DNA from: Vibrio nereis NBRC 15637
GTDB taxonomy: Bacteria; Pseudomonadota; Gammaproteobacteria; Enterobacterales; Vibrionaceae
Length of the DNA: 64,000 bases
Assembly: GCF_001591105.1 (NCBI RefSeq)
Contig: NZ_BCUD01000001.1
Coordinates: 558,001-622,000 of the forward strand
Reading direction: 5' to 3'
Numbering within the stretch: the stretch's first letter is position 1; every line of letters begins with the position of its first letter. Below are positions 1 to 8,084 of this stretch, piece by piece. Made by a program: the position numbers and the translations under genes. The notes beneath the pieces were generated by a model. The model was given only the letters and a program-made list of their open reading frames with translations. It ran no database searches and had not been told where the DNA came from.

Positions 1-2
1 AA

Positions 3-107
3 CCCGCGGAAGTAGAGGCAACCGAAAGTGACGCTCAAACCGAAGAGTGTCAGGATGAAGCCGAAGTATCAGACGAGATGGGACAAAATATACCACAGAA
101 AAAGTAG
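3..107 (+). CDS. C-terminal fragment of an acidic protein, possibly DUF3306 family
   Basis: The frame is open from base 3 to a TAG at 105-107; the start lies outside the window. The 34 visible residues are rich in Glu, Asp and Gln and end in Gln-Lys-Lys, with no recognisable motif. In other vibrios a DUF3306-type protein with an acidic, low-complexity tail sits just upstream of the formate-dehydrogenase ferredoxin gene, so that identity is an inference from context. A strong terminator follows at once, so this is the last gene of its transcript. Confidence 0.45.
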   Translation, partial: PAEVEATESDAQTEECQDEAEVSDEMGQNIPQKK

Positions 108-132
108 GTACATTTTGACTAAATCATCAATT

Positions 133-168
133 AAGAGGGTGCGACAATTTGTCTCATCCTCTTTTTGT
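133..168 (+). terminator. Rho-independent terminator after the upstream gene
   Basis: Two 15-base arms (133-147 and 149-163) pair with one G-T wobble and one mismatch. The right arm runs into a T-run at 161-165. It separates the fragment at 3-107 from the formate dehydrogenase operon. Confidence 0.75.
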
Positions 169-224
169 TTGCGACTATATTGCTCTTTATGTCATTAAGT
201 AACTGATATTTAGTGATAAAAAAG

Positions 225-243
225 TTGGTATAGCAATTGCTTT
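225..243 (+). promoter_or_regulatory. Candidate sigma-54 (-24/-12) promoter of the formate dehydrogenase operon
   Basis: TTGG at 225-228 and TTGC followed by TTT at 237-243 place the invariant GG (227-228) and GC (239-240) exactly ten bases apart, as sigma-54 promoters require. The -24 element reads TGGTAT instead of TGGCAC, two transitions from consensus. A start near 252 would leave a leader of about 34 bases before the first gene. Formate metabolism genes in enterobacteria are often RpoN-dependent; here this is inference. Confidence 0.45.
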
Positions 244-285
244 GTTCATATAAGTGAATATTGGTGTTCTACATGGAACAGAGCA

Positions 286-1947
286 ATGCTTAAACAACTA
301 TTACAAGAATCAAAGTCATCCAATGGTAAAGCGCGTTTGTATGCGTTTGAAAACACGATTGAGCTGACGAACTTAATCCCGCCAACGGTAAGTTACGAAA
401 GTGGGGGCAACACTTTAATTGTTGGTCCAACTGCGATCATTGAGAGTGCGGCAGAACAGCTGTCTCAAATGAATAGTTTGACCCTACTTTCGACAGACGG
501 TGAGAACGGGAAACACAAAAACCTTTATTTTGCCAATAGCATTCAACTTTCAGGTTTCCTTGGAACGTTTGAAGTCGTTATCGAAAATAATGGTTTATCA
601 ACAAATTTAGCCAAGGTTGCACTCAATCACGATTGTTTTGATATCGTGCTGGATCTTTGTCTAAACAGCTGTATGGCAGAAGAAGTTCCTGTCCCGGGCT
701 ATTACCCTGTAGGGCGTGGTTACCCTAAACTGGCAGACGCGCTTGAAGAAATCCCAACCCTGATGGGAACATTCGATAAGCCTAAATTCTTTCGCCTAGA
801 TACGGATCTTTGCGCGCACAGTTCGCGTGGTGTTAAGGGCTGCGAACGCTGTGTGGATGCTTGTCCGGCAGGCGCATTATCAAGTGAAGGTAATGAGAAA
901 ATAGGGCATCGAATCGAGATCAATCCATACCTTTGTCAAGGGGTGGGTACTTGTGCGACGTCTTGTCCTACGGAAGCCATTCACTATGCGCTGCCAAATC
1001 CACAAGATACGCAAAAATTCATTGAACGCACGTTAGCCAATTACGAAAAAGCGGGAGGGGTTAACCCAATCGTTTTGTTCTGTAGCTCGCGTCATGAATC
1101 CTACAATGTTATGGCTCTTAAAGCCTTACCTGACAATGTGGTTCCGATCGTTGTTGAAGAGCTTCCATCTGTGGGTATGGACTCTTGGTTAGCGGCGCTC
1201 GTTAATGGGGCGACACAAGTTCTGTTTGCAGCAAGTCGTTATATGCCAGCCACTATTCTACGTGTTCTAAATAGTGAAATATCGACTGCGCGAGAGTTAC
1301 TCGACCAACTCGGTATTGTAAAAGAAACCATTGATATTCTTTACCTAGAAGCGCTACGAGAAGGCCCTCCATCACTTTGTACTCAGTCATTAGGTTTATC
1401 TGTTGGTGAGTTGGGCGGTAACAAGCGTAAGCGCCTGTTTACTGCGTTAGATGCCATCGCAACGACACGAATTCCTGTTGAGACGATTGCGCCACTTCCA
1501 GCAAATGCACCATTTGGTAGCGTCTCGTGCAGCAGTAAAGATTGTACCTTGTGTATGAGCTGCGTTTCTGTTTGTCCAACACGCGCCCTGTATACAGACG
1601 GTAACTCTCCATCACTTAAGTTTATCGAACAAGATTGTGTTCAGTGTGGCCTTTGTGCGAAAGCGTGTCCTGAAGATGCATTGAGCTTAACACCTCGCAT
1701 GAACTGGAATGCTCAAGCTCGCCAAAATGCTGTTGTACTGCATGAAGAGAAAGCGGCTGAGTGTATTCGTTGTCATAAGCCTTTTGCACCGCAGTCCATG
1801 ATTGACATGTTACAGAATAAGTTACGCGGTCACTCTCATTTCCAAGATGATTCAGCGCTCAACCGTATTGCAATGTGTGAAGACTGCCGTGTTGTCGACA
1901 TGTTTGAGTCAATGGCGCAAGACCCAATGCAACAGCTGAAATACTAG
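286..1947 (+). CDS. 4Fe-4S ferredoxin-type protein of the formate dehydrogenase cluster
   Basis: A 553-residue cytoplasmic protein with several ferredoxin-type Cys motifs. One pair is near residues 180-230 (CERCVDACP, then CQGVGTCATSCP). A second pair is near 420-465 (CTLCMSCVSVCP, then CVQCGLCAKACP). Further Cys pairs near the C-terminus (CIRCHKPF and CEDC) could bind metal. It opens the fdh operon and is followed after eight bases by the chaperone gene. The protein probably shuttles electrons or helps assemble the dehydrogenase; the exact role is not shown. A GGAACAGAG stretch ahead of the ATG serves as ribosome site. The ATG at 273 is in another frame. Confidence 0.85.
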   Translation: MLKQLLQESKSSNGKARLYAFENTIELTNLIPPTVSYESGGNTLIVGPTAIIESAAEQLSQMNSLTLLSTDGENGKHKNLYFANSIQLSGFLGTFEVVIENNGLSTNLAKVALNHDCFDIVLDLCLNSCMAEEVPVPGYYPVGRGYPKLADALEEIPTLMGTFDKPKFFRLDTDLCAHSSRGVKGCERCVDACPAGALSSEGNEKIGHRIEINPYLCQGVGTCATSCPTEAIHYALPNPQDTQKFIERTLANYEKAGGVNPIVLFCSSRHESYNVMALKALPDNVVPIVVEELPSVGMDSWLAALVNGATQVLFAASRYMPATILRVLNSEISTARELLDQLGIVKETIDILYLEALREGPPSLCTQSLGLSVGELGGNKRKRLFTALDAIATTRIPVETIAPLPANAPFGSVSCSSKDCTLCMSCVSVCPTRALYTDGNSPSLKFIEQDCVQCGLCAKACPEDALSLTPRMNWNAQARQNAVVLHEEKAAECIRCHKPFAPQSMIDMLQNKLRGHSHFQDDSALNRIAMCEDCRVVDMFESMAQDPMQQLKY

Positions 1948-1955
1948 GAGCCAAC

Positions 1956-2591
1956 ATGGACAATCAAGAACAAACATTACGAGCAGAAATCTACTACTTA
2001 CTTTCTACTTTGTATCGCCAATGTCCTGATAAAGAGCTACTAGAATTTTTATCAGGGCTTGAGACAGAAAGTGCGCCAAGTGATATGCAAAAAGCTTGGT
2101 TAGATTTGATAGAAGCCGCAAAAAAAGCGGATTTAGAAGCGCTCGAAGATGAATATCAAGATCTGTTTATTGGTATTGGCCGTGGTGAGGTGATTCCTTT
2201 TGCATCTTGGCATCGCACTGGATCCCTAATGGAAAAGCCGCTTGCAGCGATCCGTCATGATCTTGAATTACTGGGTTTAACTCGAGAAGACGAAGTCAAA
2301 GAACCAGAAGATCACATTGCCGCACTTTGTGAAGTAATGGCACTGATCTCTAGTGAAGACGATGAGCTACAACAAGTGTTCTTTAACGAGCACATCGCGA
2401 CTTGGTTTACTGCGTTTGTTGAACAAATTAAGCAAGCAGAGCATGCCAAGTTCTATTTGGCAGTCGCTAATTTTGCACACGCGTTTTTGACGCTAGAGCA
2501 GGTACGCTTTAGTGAAAATATTCATAGCAGTAAAAGCAAAATAAAAATTGATGTGAAAAACATCACTGAGTACGACCAGTCTCAGCAATAA
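1956..2591 (+). CDS. TorD/DmsD-family molybdoenzyme chaperone
   Basis: A 211-residue, largely helical acidic protein without signal peptide. It carries the family pattern EYQDLFIGIGRGEVIPFASWH (about residues 66-86; key elements EYxxLF, the G-GEV-P segment and SWH) and EPEDHIAALCEVM (about 113-125). Members of this family bind the twin-arginine leader of a molybdoenzyme and hold it until the cofactor is inserted. The gene lies directly ahead of the Tat-tagged small protein and FdhA, so FdhA is the likely client. An AGGAG ribosome site stands six bases before the ATG. Confidence 0.85.
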   Translation: MDNQEQTLRAEIYYLLSTLYRQCPDKELLEFLSGLETESAPSDMQKAWLDLIEAAKKADLEALEDEYQDLFIGIGRGEVIPFASWHRTGSLMEKPLAAIRHDLELLGLTREDEVKEPEDHIAALCEVMALISSEDDELQQVFFNEHIATWFTAFVEQIKQAEHAKFYLAVANFAHAFLTLEQVRFSENIHSSKSKIKIDVKNITEYDQSQQ

Positions 2592-2651
2592 CAACGTCGC
2601 GTCGAAAAATGGAGCTTTATTCTCCACATACCGTAAAGGTAAGGAAGCAAT

Positions 2652-2852
2652 ATGAAAGATAAAAATAATATAGACCCTAAGCGTAGGGAGCTACTGAAAG
2701 GTTTGACGACCGCTGCGATTGCCGGCGCTGTTGTCGCGGGGACCACAAAAGTAGCCAATGCTACAGAAACCAACGAAGAAGCGGTGAAAGAGCCGAAGCA
2801 AACGGGTTACAGAGAAACCCAGCATATCCGCGATTATTACGACACACTATAG
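2652..2852 (+). CDS. Small twin-arginine protein of the formate dehydrogenase region
   Basis: A 66-residue protein with a Tat-like leader: KRRELLKG (residues 10-17) followed by a short Ala/Gly-rich hydrophobic stretch and an Ala-Asn-Ala cleavage-like site near residue 36. The rest is about 30 polar residues. It matches the small formate-dehydrogenase-region Tat target proteins seen ahead of FdhA in many proteobacteria; I know no established function. Spacing to fdhA is ten bases, and an AAGGAAG ribosome site precedes the ATG, so it is a translated member of the operon. Confidence 0.8.
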   Translation: MKDKNNIDPKRRELLKGLTTAAIAGAVVAGTTKVANATETNEEAVKEPKQTGYRETQHIRDYYDTL

Positions 2853-2862
2853 GAGCTAACCA

Positions 2863-5718
2863 ATGAAACTAATCAAACGCTCGGATAGTGTGAGCAAAGA
2901 GCAGAACCAACTTGGCATCTCGCGCCGATCATTTATGAAAAACACCTCGCTTGCTGCTGGTGGTGCTGTTGCAAGTGCAAGTTTGTTTGCTCCTGGCATG
3001 ATCAAAAAAGCGGAAGCGAAATCGGTTGATCCTAATGCAAAGACAGAGATCAAACGTACGATTTGTTCTCACTGTTCGGTTGGCTGTGGCATTTACGCAG
3101 AAGTTCAAAACGGGGTTTGGACAGGACAAGAGCCAGCATTTGATCACCCATTTAATGCTGGTGGACACTGTGCGAAAGGCGCGGCTTTACGCGAGCATGG
3201 CCATGGTGAGCGCCGTTTGAAGTACCCAATGAAATTGGAAAACGGTAAATGGAAGAAGTTGTCTTGGGAACAAGCGATCGAAGAGATCGGCAATAAGACG
3301 TTAGAAATCCGTAAAGAGTCTGGTCCAGATTCGGTTTACTGGCTAGGTAGTGCTAAGCACAGTAATGAGCAAGCGTACCTATTCCGTAAAATGGCGTCGC
3401 TTTGGGGTACAAACAACGTTGACCACCAGGCGCGTATTTGTCACTCAACAACCGTTGCAGGTGTAGCAAACACTTGGGGCTACGGCGCGATGACCAACTC
3501 TTTCAACGATATGCACAACTGTAAATCGATGCTTTTCATTGGCTCAAATCCAGCAGAAGCTCACCCGGTTGCAATGCAGCATATCTTGATCGCGAAAGAG
3601 AAAAACAGCTGTAAGATCGTTGTTGCTGACCCTCGTCGCACTCGTACCGCTGCGAAATCTGACTTCTACGTATCACTACGTCCAGGTTCTGACGTTGCTT
3701 TCATTTGGGGCATTCTATGGCACGTTTTCAAAAACAACTGGGAAGATAAAGAGTTTATCAACCAGCGTGTTTTTGGCATGGATGAAATCCGTGCAGAAGT
3801 GGCTAAATGGACGCCATCAGAAGTCGAGCGCGTAACAGGTATCACTGAAGAAGAAGTGTACAAAACGGCGAAAATCCTTTCTGAAAACCGTCCGGGCTGT
3901 GTTGTTTGGTGTATGGGTGGTACTCAACACACCACAGGTAACAACAACACACGTGCCTACTGCGTACTTGAACTTGCTTTGGGTAACATGGGTAAATCTG
4001 GTGGCGGTGCTAACATTTTCCGTGGTCACGATAACGTTCAGGGTGCGACTGACCTTGGCGTCTTGTCACATACTCTTCCTGGATACTACGGCCTTTCTAA
4101 TGGCGCTTGGAAACACTGGGCTGGCGTTTGGGATGTGGACTTTGAGTGGATTCAAAACCGCTTCGATCAGAACGAATACCGCGGTAAAAAACCGATGAAT
4201 AACATGGGTATCCCGGTTTCACGTTGGATCGACGGTGTTTTAGAAAACAAAGACAACATCGAGCAGAACGATAACATCCGTGCCATGTTCTACTGGGGGC
4301 ATGCGGTTAACTCGCAGACTCGTGGCGTAGAGATGAAAAAGGCGATGCAACAACTGGATATGATGGTGATTGTCGATCCATACCCAACAGTTGCAGCGGT
4401 CATGAACGATCGTACGGATGGCGTTTATCTTCTGCCAGCGACGACGCAATTTGAAACTTACGGCAGTGTAACGGCATCTAACCGTTCTATTCAGTGGCGT
4501 GATCAAGTGGTTCAGCCTCTGTTTGACTCTAAGCCAGACCACGAAATCATCTATCTGCTCTCGAAAAAACTGGGTTTCTCAGATCAATTGTTCAAAAACA
4601 TCAAGGTTGAGAACAATCAGCCAGTTATTGAAGACTTAACTCGTGAGTTTAACCGCGGCATGTGGACTATTGGTTACACCGGTCAAAGCCCTGAGCGTTT
4701 GAAAGAGCACCAGCAAAACTGGCATACCTTCCACAAAACCACGCTTGAAGCGGAAGGTGGCCCAGCACACGGCGATACGTACGGTATGCCTTGGCCTTGT
4801 TGGGGTACGCCTGAGATGAAACACCCGGGGACTCACATTCTTTACGATACATCGAAACCTGTCGCTCAAGGTGGCGGTACGTTCCGTGCGCGCTTCGGTG
4901 TTGAGTTTGAAGGTAAGAGCCTACTGGCAGAAGACAGTTACTCACTGGGCAGTGAAATTGAAGATGGTTACCCAGAATTCAGCGACAAGCTGCTGAAACA
5001 CCTAGGTTGGTGGGATGACCTGACTGAAGCAGAAAAAGCCGCGGCAGAGGGTAAAAACTGGAAGACAGATCTCTCTGGTGGTATTCAACGTGTGGCGATT
5101 AAGCACGGCTGTAACCCATTTGGTAACGCAAAAGCGCGTGCCATTGTTTGGACCTTCCCAGACAGAGTACCGCTTCACCGTGAACCGCTTTACACGCCTC
5201 GTCGTGACTTGGTTGCCGATTACCCAACTTGGGACGATAGCGAGTCTATCTATCGTCTACCGACTATGTACAAGTCCATTCAAGATCAAGATAAGTCAGG
5301 TGAATACCCAATTATCCTAACTTCTGGCCGTCTGGTTGAGTACGAAGGTGGTGGTGAAGAAACGCGTTCGAACCCTTGGCTGGCTGAGCTTCAACAAGAG
5401 ATGTTTGTGGAAGTGAACCCGAAAGACGCCAACGATCTTGGTTTCAAAGATGGTGAAATGGTGTGGGTTGAAGGCGCAGAAAAAGGCCGAATTCACGTGA
5501 AAGCCATGGTGACGCGCCGTGTTAAACCGGGTATGGCGTTTATCCCGTTCCACTTTGGCGGCAAATTCCAAGGTGAAGAGCTGCGTGATAAATACCCAGA
5601 AGGCACGGACCCATATGTGATTGGTGAATCAGCCAACATTGCTACGACTTACGGTTATGACCCTGTAACGCAAATGCAGGAAACCAAAGTCACCCTATGT
5701 AACATTCGCAAAGCGTAA
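2863..5718 (+). CDS. fdhA: Formate dehydrogenase catalytic subunit (molybdopterin, Tat-exported)
   Basis: A 951-residue catalytic subunit that oxidises formate to CO2 at a bis-MGD Mo/W site and passes electrons to the FdhB subunit. The N-terminus has a Tat motif SRRSFMKN (residues 20-27) with a hydrophobic stretch, so the enzyme faces the periplasm. Cys68, Cys71, Cys75 and Cys103 fit the 4Fe-4S cluster of this family. The active-site residue is Cys193 (in ARICHS, with His194), not selenocysteine: the codon is TGT and there is no in-frame UGA. The C-terminal molybdopterin-dinucleotide domain follows from about residue 815. It is the fourth gene of the operon. Confidence 0.93.
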   Translation: MKLIKRSDSVSKEQNQLGISRRSFMKNTSLAAGGAVASASLFAPGMIKKAEAKSVDPNAKTEIKRTICSHCSVGCGIYAEVQNGVWTGQEPAFDHPFNAGGHCAKGAALREHGHGERRLKYPMKLENGKWKKLSWEQAIEEIGNKTLEIRKESGPDSVYWLGSAKHSNEQAYLFRKMASLWGTNNVDHQARICHSTTVAGVANTWGYGAMTNSFNDMHNCKSMLFIGSNPAEAHPVAMQHILIAKEKNSCKIVVADPRRTRTAAKSDFYVSLRPGSDVAFIWGILWHVFKNNWEDKEFINQRVFGMDEIRAEVAKWTPSEVERVTGITEEEVYKTAKILSENRPGCVVWCMGGTQHTTGNNNTRAYCVLELALGNMGKSGGGANIFRGHDNVQGATDLGVLSHTLPGYYGLSNGAWKHWAGVWDVDFEWIQNRFDQNEYRGKKPMNNMGIPVSRWIDGVLENKDNIEQNDNIRAMFYWGHAVNSQTRGVEMKKAMQQLDMMVIVDPYPTVAAVMNDRTDGVYLLPATTQFETYGSVTASNRSIQWRDQVVQPLFDSKPDHEIIYLLSKKLGFSDQLFKNIKVENNQPVIEDLTREFNRGMWTIGYTGQSPERLKEHQQNWHTFHKTTLEAEGGPAHGDTYGMPWPCWGTPEMKHPGTHILYDTSKPVAQGGGTFRARFGVEFEGKSLLAEDSYSLGSEIEDGYPEFSDKLLKHLGWWDDLTEAEKAAAEGKNWKTDLSGGIQRVAIKHGCNPFGNAKARAIVWTFPDRVPLHREPLYTPRRDLVADYPTWDDSESIYRLPTMYKSIQDQDKSGEYPIILTSGRLVEYEGGGEETRSNPWLAELQQEMFVEVNPKDANDLGFKDGEMVWVEGAEKGRIHVKAMVTRRVKPGMAFIPFHFGGKFQGEELRDKYPEGTDPYVIGESANIATTYGYDPVTQMQETKVTLCNIRKA

Positions 5719-5729
5719 GGAGTCTACTA

Positions 5730-6338
5730 ATGGCTAGAATGAAATTCCTTTGTGACACCAAACGCTGCATTGAATGTAACGGCTGTGTCACTGCATGTAA
5801 GAACGAAAACGACGATGCACTCGAGTGGGGCATTCAGCGCCGCCGTGTTGTCACACTTAACGACGGTGAACCGGGTGAGAACTCGATTTCTGTGGCTTGT
5901 ATGCACTGTACGGATGCGCCGTGTATGGCGGTTTGTCCAGCAGACTGTTTTGAGCATACCGAAGACGGCATTGTGCTTCACAATAAAGACCTGTGTATCG
6001 GTTGTGGTTACTGCTTGTTTGCATGTCCGTTTGGGGCGCCGCAGTTCCCTAAACAAACAGCGTTTGGTGAGCGCGGCAAAATGGACAAATGTACGTTCTG
6101 TGCAGGCGGCCCAGAAACCGAAGCGGGCAGCGTAGAAGAGCGCCAAAAATACGGTGCTAACCGTATTGCTGAGGGCAAATTGCCGATGTGTGCTTCACTA
6201 TGTTCAACAAAAGCGTTGCTGGCAGGTGATGCCGAGAAAGTTTCTGACATCTTCCGTCAACGTGTTGTTGAGCGCGGTGCTGAAGGTGCGGGTTGGACAG
6301 ACGGTAACGATTTGTCTTATGACGTAACGAAAAGCTAA
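5730..6338 (+). CDS. fdhB: Formate dehydrogenase iron-sulfur subunit
   Basis: A 202-residue electron-transfer subunit with four Cys clusters: C-x4-C-x2-C-x2-C-x3-C near the N-terminus (KRCIECNGCVTACK), CMHCTDAPCMAVCP, CIGCGYCLFACP, and a spread CTFC with later CASLC. This is the four-[4Fe-4S] arrangement of FdhB/DmsB-like subunits. It takes electrons from FdhA and passes them to the membrane cytochrome FdhC. There is no own Tat signal, so it is probably exported together with FdhA. GGAG precedes the ATG, and the stop is followed by the fdhC ribosome site. Confidence 0.93.
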   Translation: MARMKFLCDTKRCIECNGCVTACKNENDDALEWGIQRRRVVTLNDGEPGENSISVACMHCTDAPCMAVCPADCFEHTEDGIVLHNKDLCIGCGYCLFACPFGAPQFPKQTAFGERGKMDKCTFCAGGPETEAGSVEERQKYGANRIAEGKLPMCASLCSTKALLAGDAEKVSDIFRQRVVERGAEGAGWTDGNDLSYDVTKS

Positions 6339-6352
6339 TAATGGAGAGATTC

Positions 6353-7393
6353 ATGTTTTCAATGTTTAAACGTGCATCTCTTACAATGCTGTCATTCTTG
6401 GCAGCATTGCTTTTTGCTTTTTCGTTGCCTGCGCATGCCGAGCAAAAAGAGTCTGATGTTGCACAACGTGAAATTACACAATTGGCGGGAGCCGACTATT
6501 GGCGTCAAGTTCGTCAGGGTGAGGAAGGGTATACAACCTCTCAGTTCCCTGAACATGGGGTTCTGATTCGTCAACCTGGCCAAGCGTGGTACATCCTAAA
6601 AGAAAAGTGGATGTCTCCGGCTGGCGCAATTGCCATTTTCGGTAGCATTGCATTTGTCACTATGGTCTACATTTTTATGGGGCCAATCATGCTAAGTGCA
6701 CCGAGAACAGGCAAGCGAATTAAGCGCTGGTCTCGTTTAGACAGAGCCATGCACTGGAGTATGGCCTTTACCTTCCTGACTTTAGGCTTCAGTGGTCTGA
6801 TGTTGGTTTATGGCAAACACTTCCTAAAACCATATATCCCTTCGGAATTATGGGGCTTTATCATCCTGCTCGCTAAGCAGTACCACAACTACATTGGTCC
6901 GATTTTCGGCGTGCTGTTGGTGTGTATTCTGTTTAAATGGTGGAGAAAGTCTCTCTTCACAAAAGTGGATTTCGTTTGGTTTATGAAACTTGGCGGTATG
7001 GTGGGTAAGCATAAAGGTACGCATCCTTCGGCAGGCTTTTCGAACGCCGGTGAAAAAGCACTGTATTGGATGCTTATTGTCGTCGGTAGTGTCGTCGCAG
7101 TGAGTGGCTTAATTTTGGATTTCCCTATCTTTGGCCAAACGCGTGGCGATATGGAGCTGTCTAACCTAGTTCATATGCTTGCTGCGCTTATTCTTATCTG
7201 TGGTTTTATTTTCCATATCTACATTGGTTTGTTTGGTATGGAAGGCGCGCTAGAAGGGATGGTGACGGGTGAAGTCGATGAAACTTGGGCTAAAGAGCAC
7301 CACGATATTTGGTACGAAGAAGTGATGGCGAAAGAGAGTGAGGAATCACCGCAAGAAGTAAAAGGAGCACAAAAGAATGAACAAACCTCATAA
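6353..7393 (+). CDS. fdhC: Formate dehydrogenase cytochrome b556 subunit
   Basis: An integral membrane b-type cytochrome (about 346 residues) that anchors FdhAB and reduces quinone. A signal-like hydrophobic N-terminus (cleavage-like AHA) precedes four further membrane segments. Candidate haem histidines lie in AMHWSMAF, KQYHNYIGP and LVHMLAAL-FHIYIG. Translation could begin at the in-frame ATG at 6341, but GGAGAG at 6343-6348 sits properly only for the ATG at 6353, so that start is chosen. The gene overlaps the next by 17 bases. The tail after the last helix is charged and low-complexity. Confidence 0.9.
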   Translation: MFSMFKRASLTMLSFLAALLFAFSLPAHAEQKESDVAQREITQLAGADYWRQVRQGEEGYTTSQFPEHGVLIRQPGQAWYILKEKWMSPAGAIAIFGSIAFVTMVYIFMGPIMLSAPRTGKRIKRWSRLDRAMHWSMAFTFLTLGFSGLMLVYGKHFLKPYIPSELWGFIILLAKQYHNYIGPIFGVLLVCILFKWWRKSLFTKVDFVWFMKLGGMVGKHKGTHPSAGFSNAGEKALYWMLIVVGSVVAVSGLILDFPIFGQTRGDMELSNLVHMLAALILICGFIFHIYIGLFGMEGALEGMVTGEVDETWAKEHHDIWYEEVMAKESEESPQEVKGAQKNEQTS

Positions 7394-7793
7394 GGGGCTT
7401 TGGGTTGCTTACATACTGAGTTGTTTGACTCCTTTTACCTGCCTAATATCGGGCGTCATTGCCATAATTTACGCAGGATACCGATTGGATAAAGGCGAAG
7501 ATGGTGAATTAGTTGATTCGCATTACTATGGATTGATCCGAACCTTCTTCCTGAACCTGACATATTTTGTTGTTTTGATCATCACTGTCGCCACGTCTAA
7601 CGGCGTTTTAGTCGGTGTTAATGACTACTGGTATAAGAACAGCATTTTAGACAAAGTGGCGTACTACATTCCGTATATTGGTATGTTACTAGGCTTATTA
7701 GCAATCTTTGTTTGGTTCATTCGAATGTATGAAGGGATGACAAAGCTCAAAAACAATCAGCCTTTCAATTTTTCTAAAGGTCCAAACCTATAA
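7377..7793 (+). CDS. Small multi-pass membrane protein (DUF4870/COG3671-like), last gene of the fdh operon
   Basis: A 138-residue protein with three predicted membrane helices (about residues 8-33, 55-75 and 100-122). The pattern of helix, short DSHYYGLIRTF-like loop and two more helices resembles the DUF4870/COG3671 membrane proteins. No catalytic motif is visible. Its ATG lies inside the end of fdhC and uses the AAGGAGC at 7362-7368, so it is translationally coupled. A terminator follows at once, making it the end of the operon. Its role with the dehydrogenase is unknown. Confidence 0.7.
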   Translation: MNKPHKGLWVAYILSCLTPFTCLISGVIAIIYAGYRLDKGEDGELVDSHYYGLIRTFFLNLTYFVVLIITVATSNGVLVGVNDYWYKNSILDKVAYYIPYIGMLLGLLAIFVWFIRMYEGMTKLKNNQPFNFSKGPNL

Positions 7794-7799
7794 CTTCAT

Positions 7800-7828
7800 G
7801 AGCCCTGATCTGTTCAGGGCTCTTTTTT
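7800..7828 (+). terminator. Rho-independent terminator of the fdh operon
   Basis: A perfect nine-base stem (7800-7808 with 7814-7822), a five-base loop and six T residues at 7823-7828. Confidence 0.93.
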
Positions 7829-7972
7829 GTGCTCAATGATGTCGCGATATATTGGTGCATGCTCCCCATTCTTGTGCAGTCTTATCTCAATATTAAAGAC
7901 CATCCTGACTGACTTAATATTTTTATTTATTAAATTCAAATATTTATAGTTATTCCAATTCAACTTATTACT

Positions 7973-7988
7973 TGGCACACACGTTGCT
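7973..7988 (+). promoter_or_regulatory. Sigma-54 (RpoN) promoter of amt
   Basis: TGGCACACACGTTGCT matches the -24/-12 consensus TGGCAC-N5-TTGCA at 10 of the 11 specified bases, with GG and GC ten bases apart. A start near 8000 leaves a leader of about 85 bases before the amt ATG at 8085. NtrC half-site-like TGGTGCA lies at 7853-7859, about 130 bases upstream, but no convincing full NtrC palindrome was found. Confidence 0.85.
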
Positions 7989-8084
7989 CTAGTTCGTTTT
8001 TGATATTCATATCACCAATCTGGTGAATTGGATGTGCTACTGCACAGGATAAGTGCACGCAACATACAACGGAGAGCAACAACG

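Noticed and set aside
5727..6146. 139-codon minus-strand frame opposite fdhB
   Set aside because: It is antisense to a gene with four clear Fe-S motifs; its translation has no domain and only reflects codon composition.
7853..7882. NtrC-like half sites upstream of amt
   Set aside because: Only TGGTGCA and TTGTGCA halves match; no palindrome of correct spacing, so not listed as a site.
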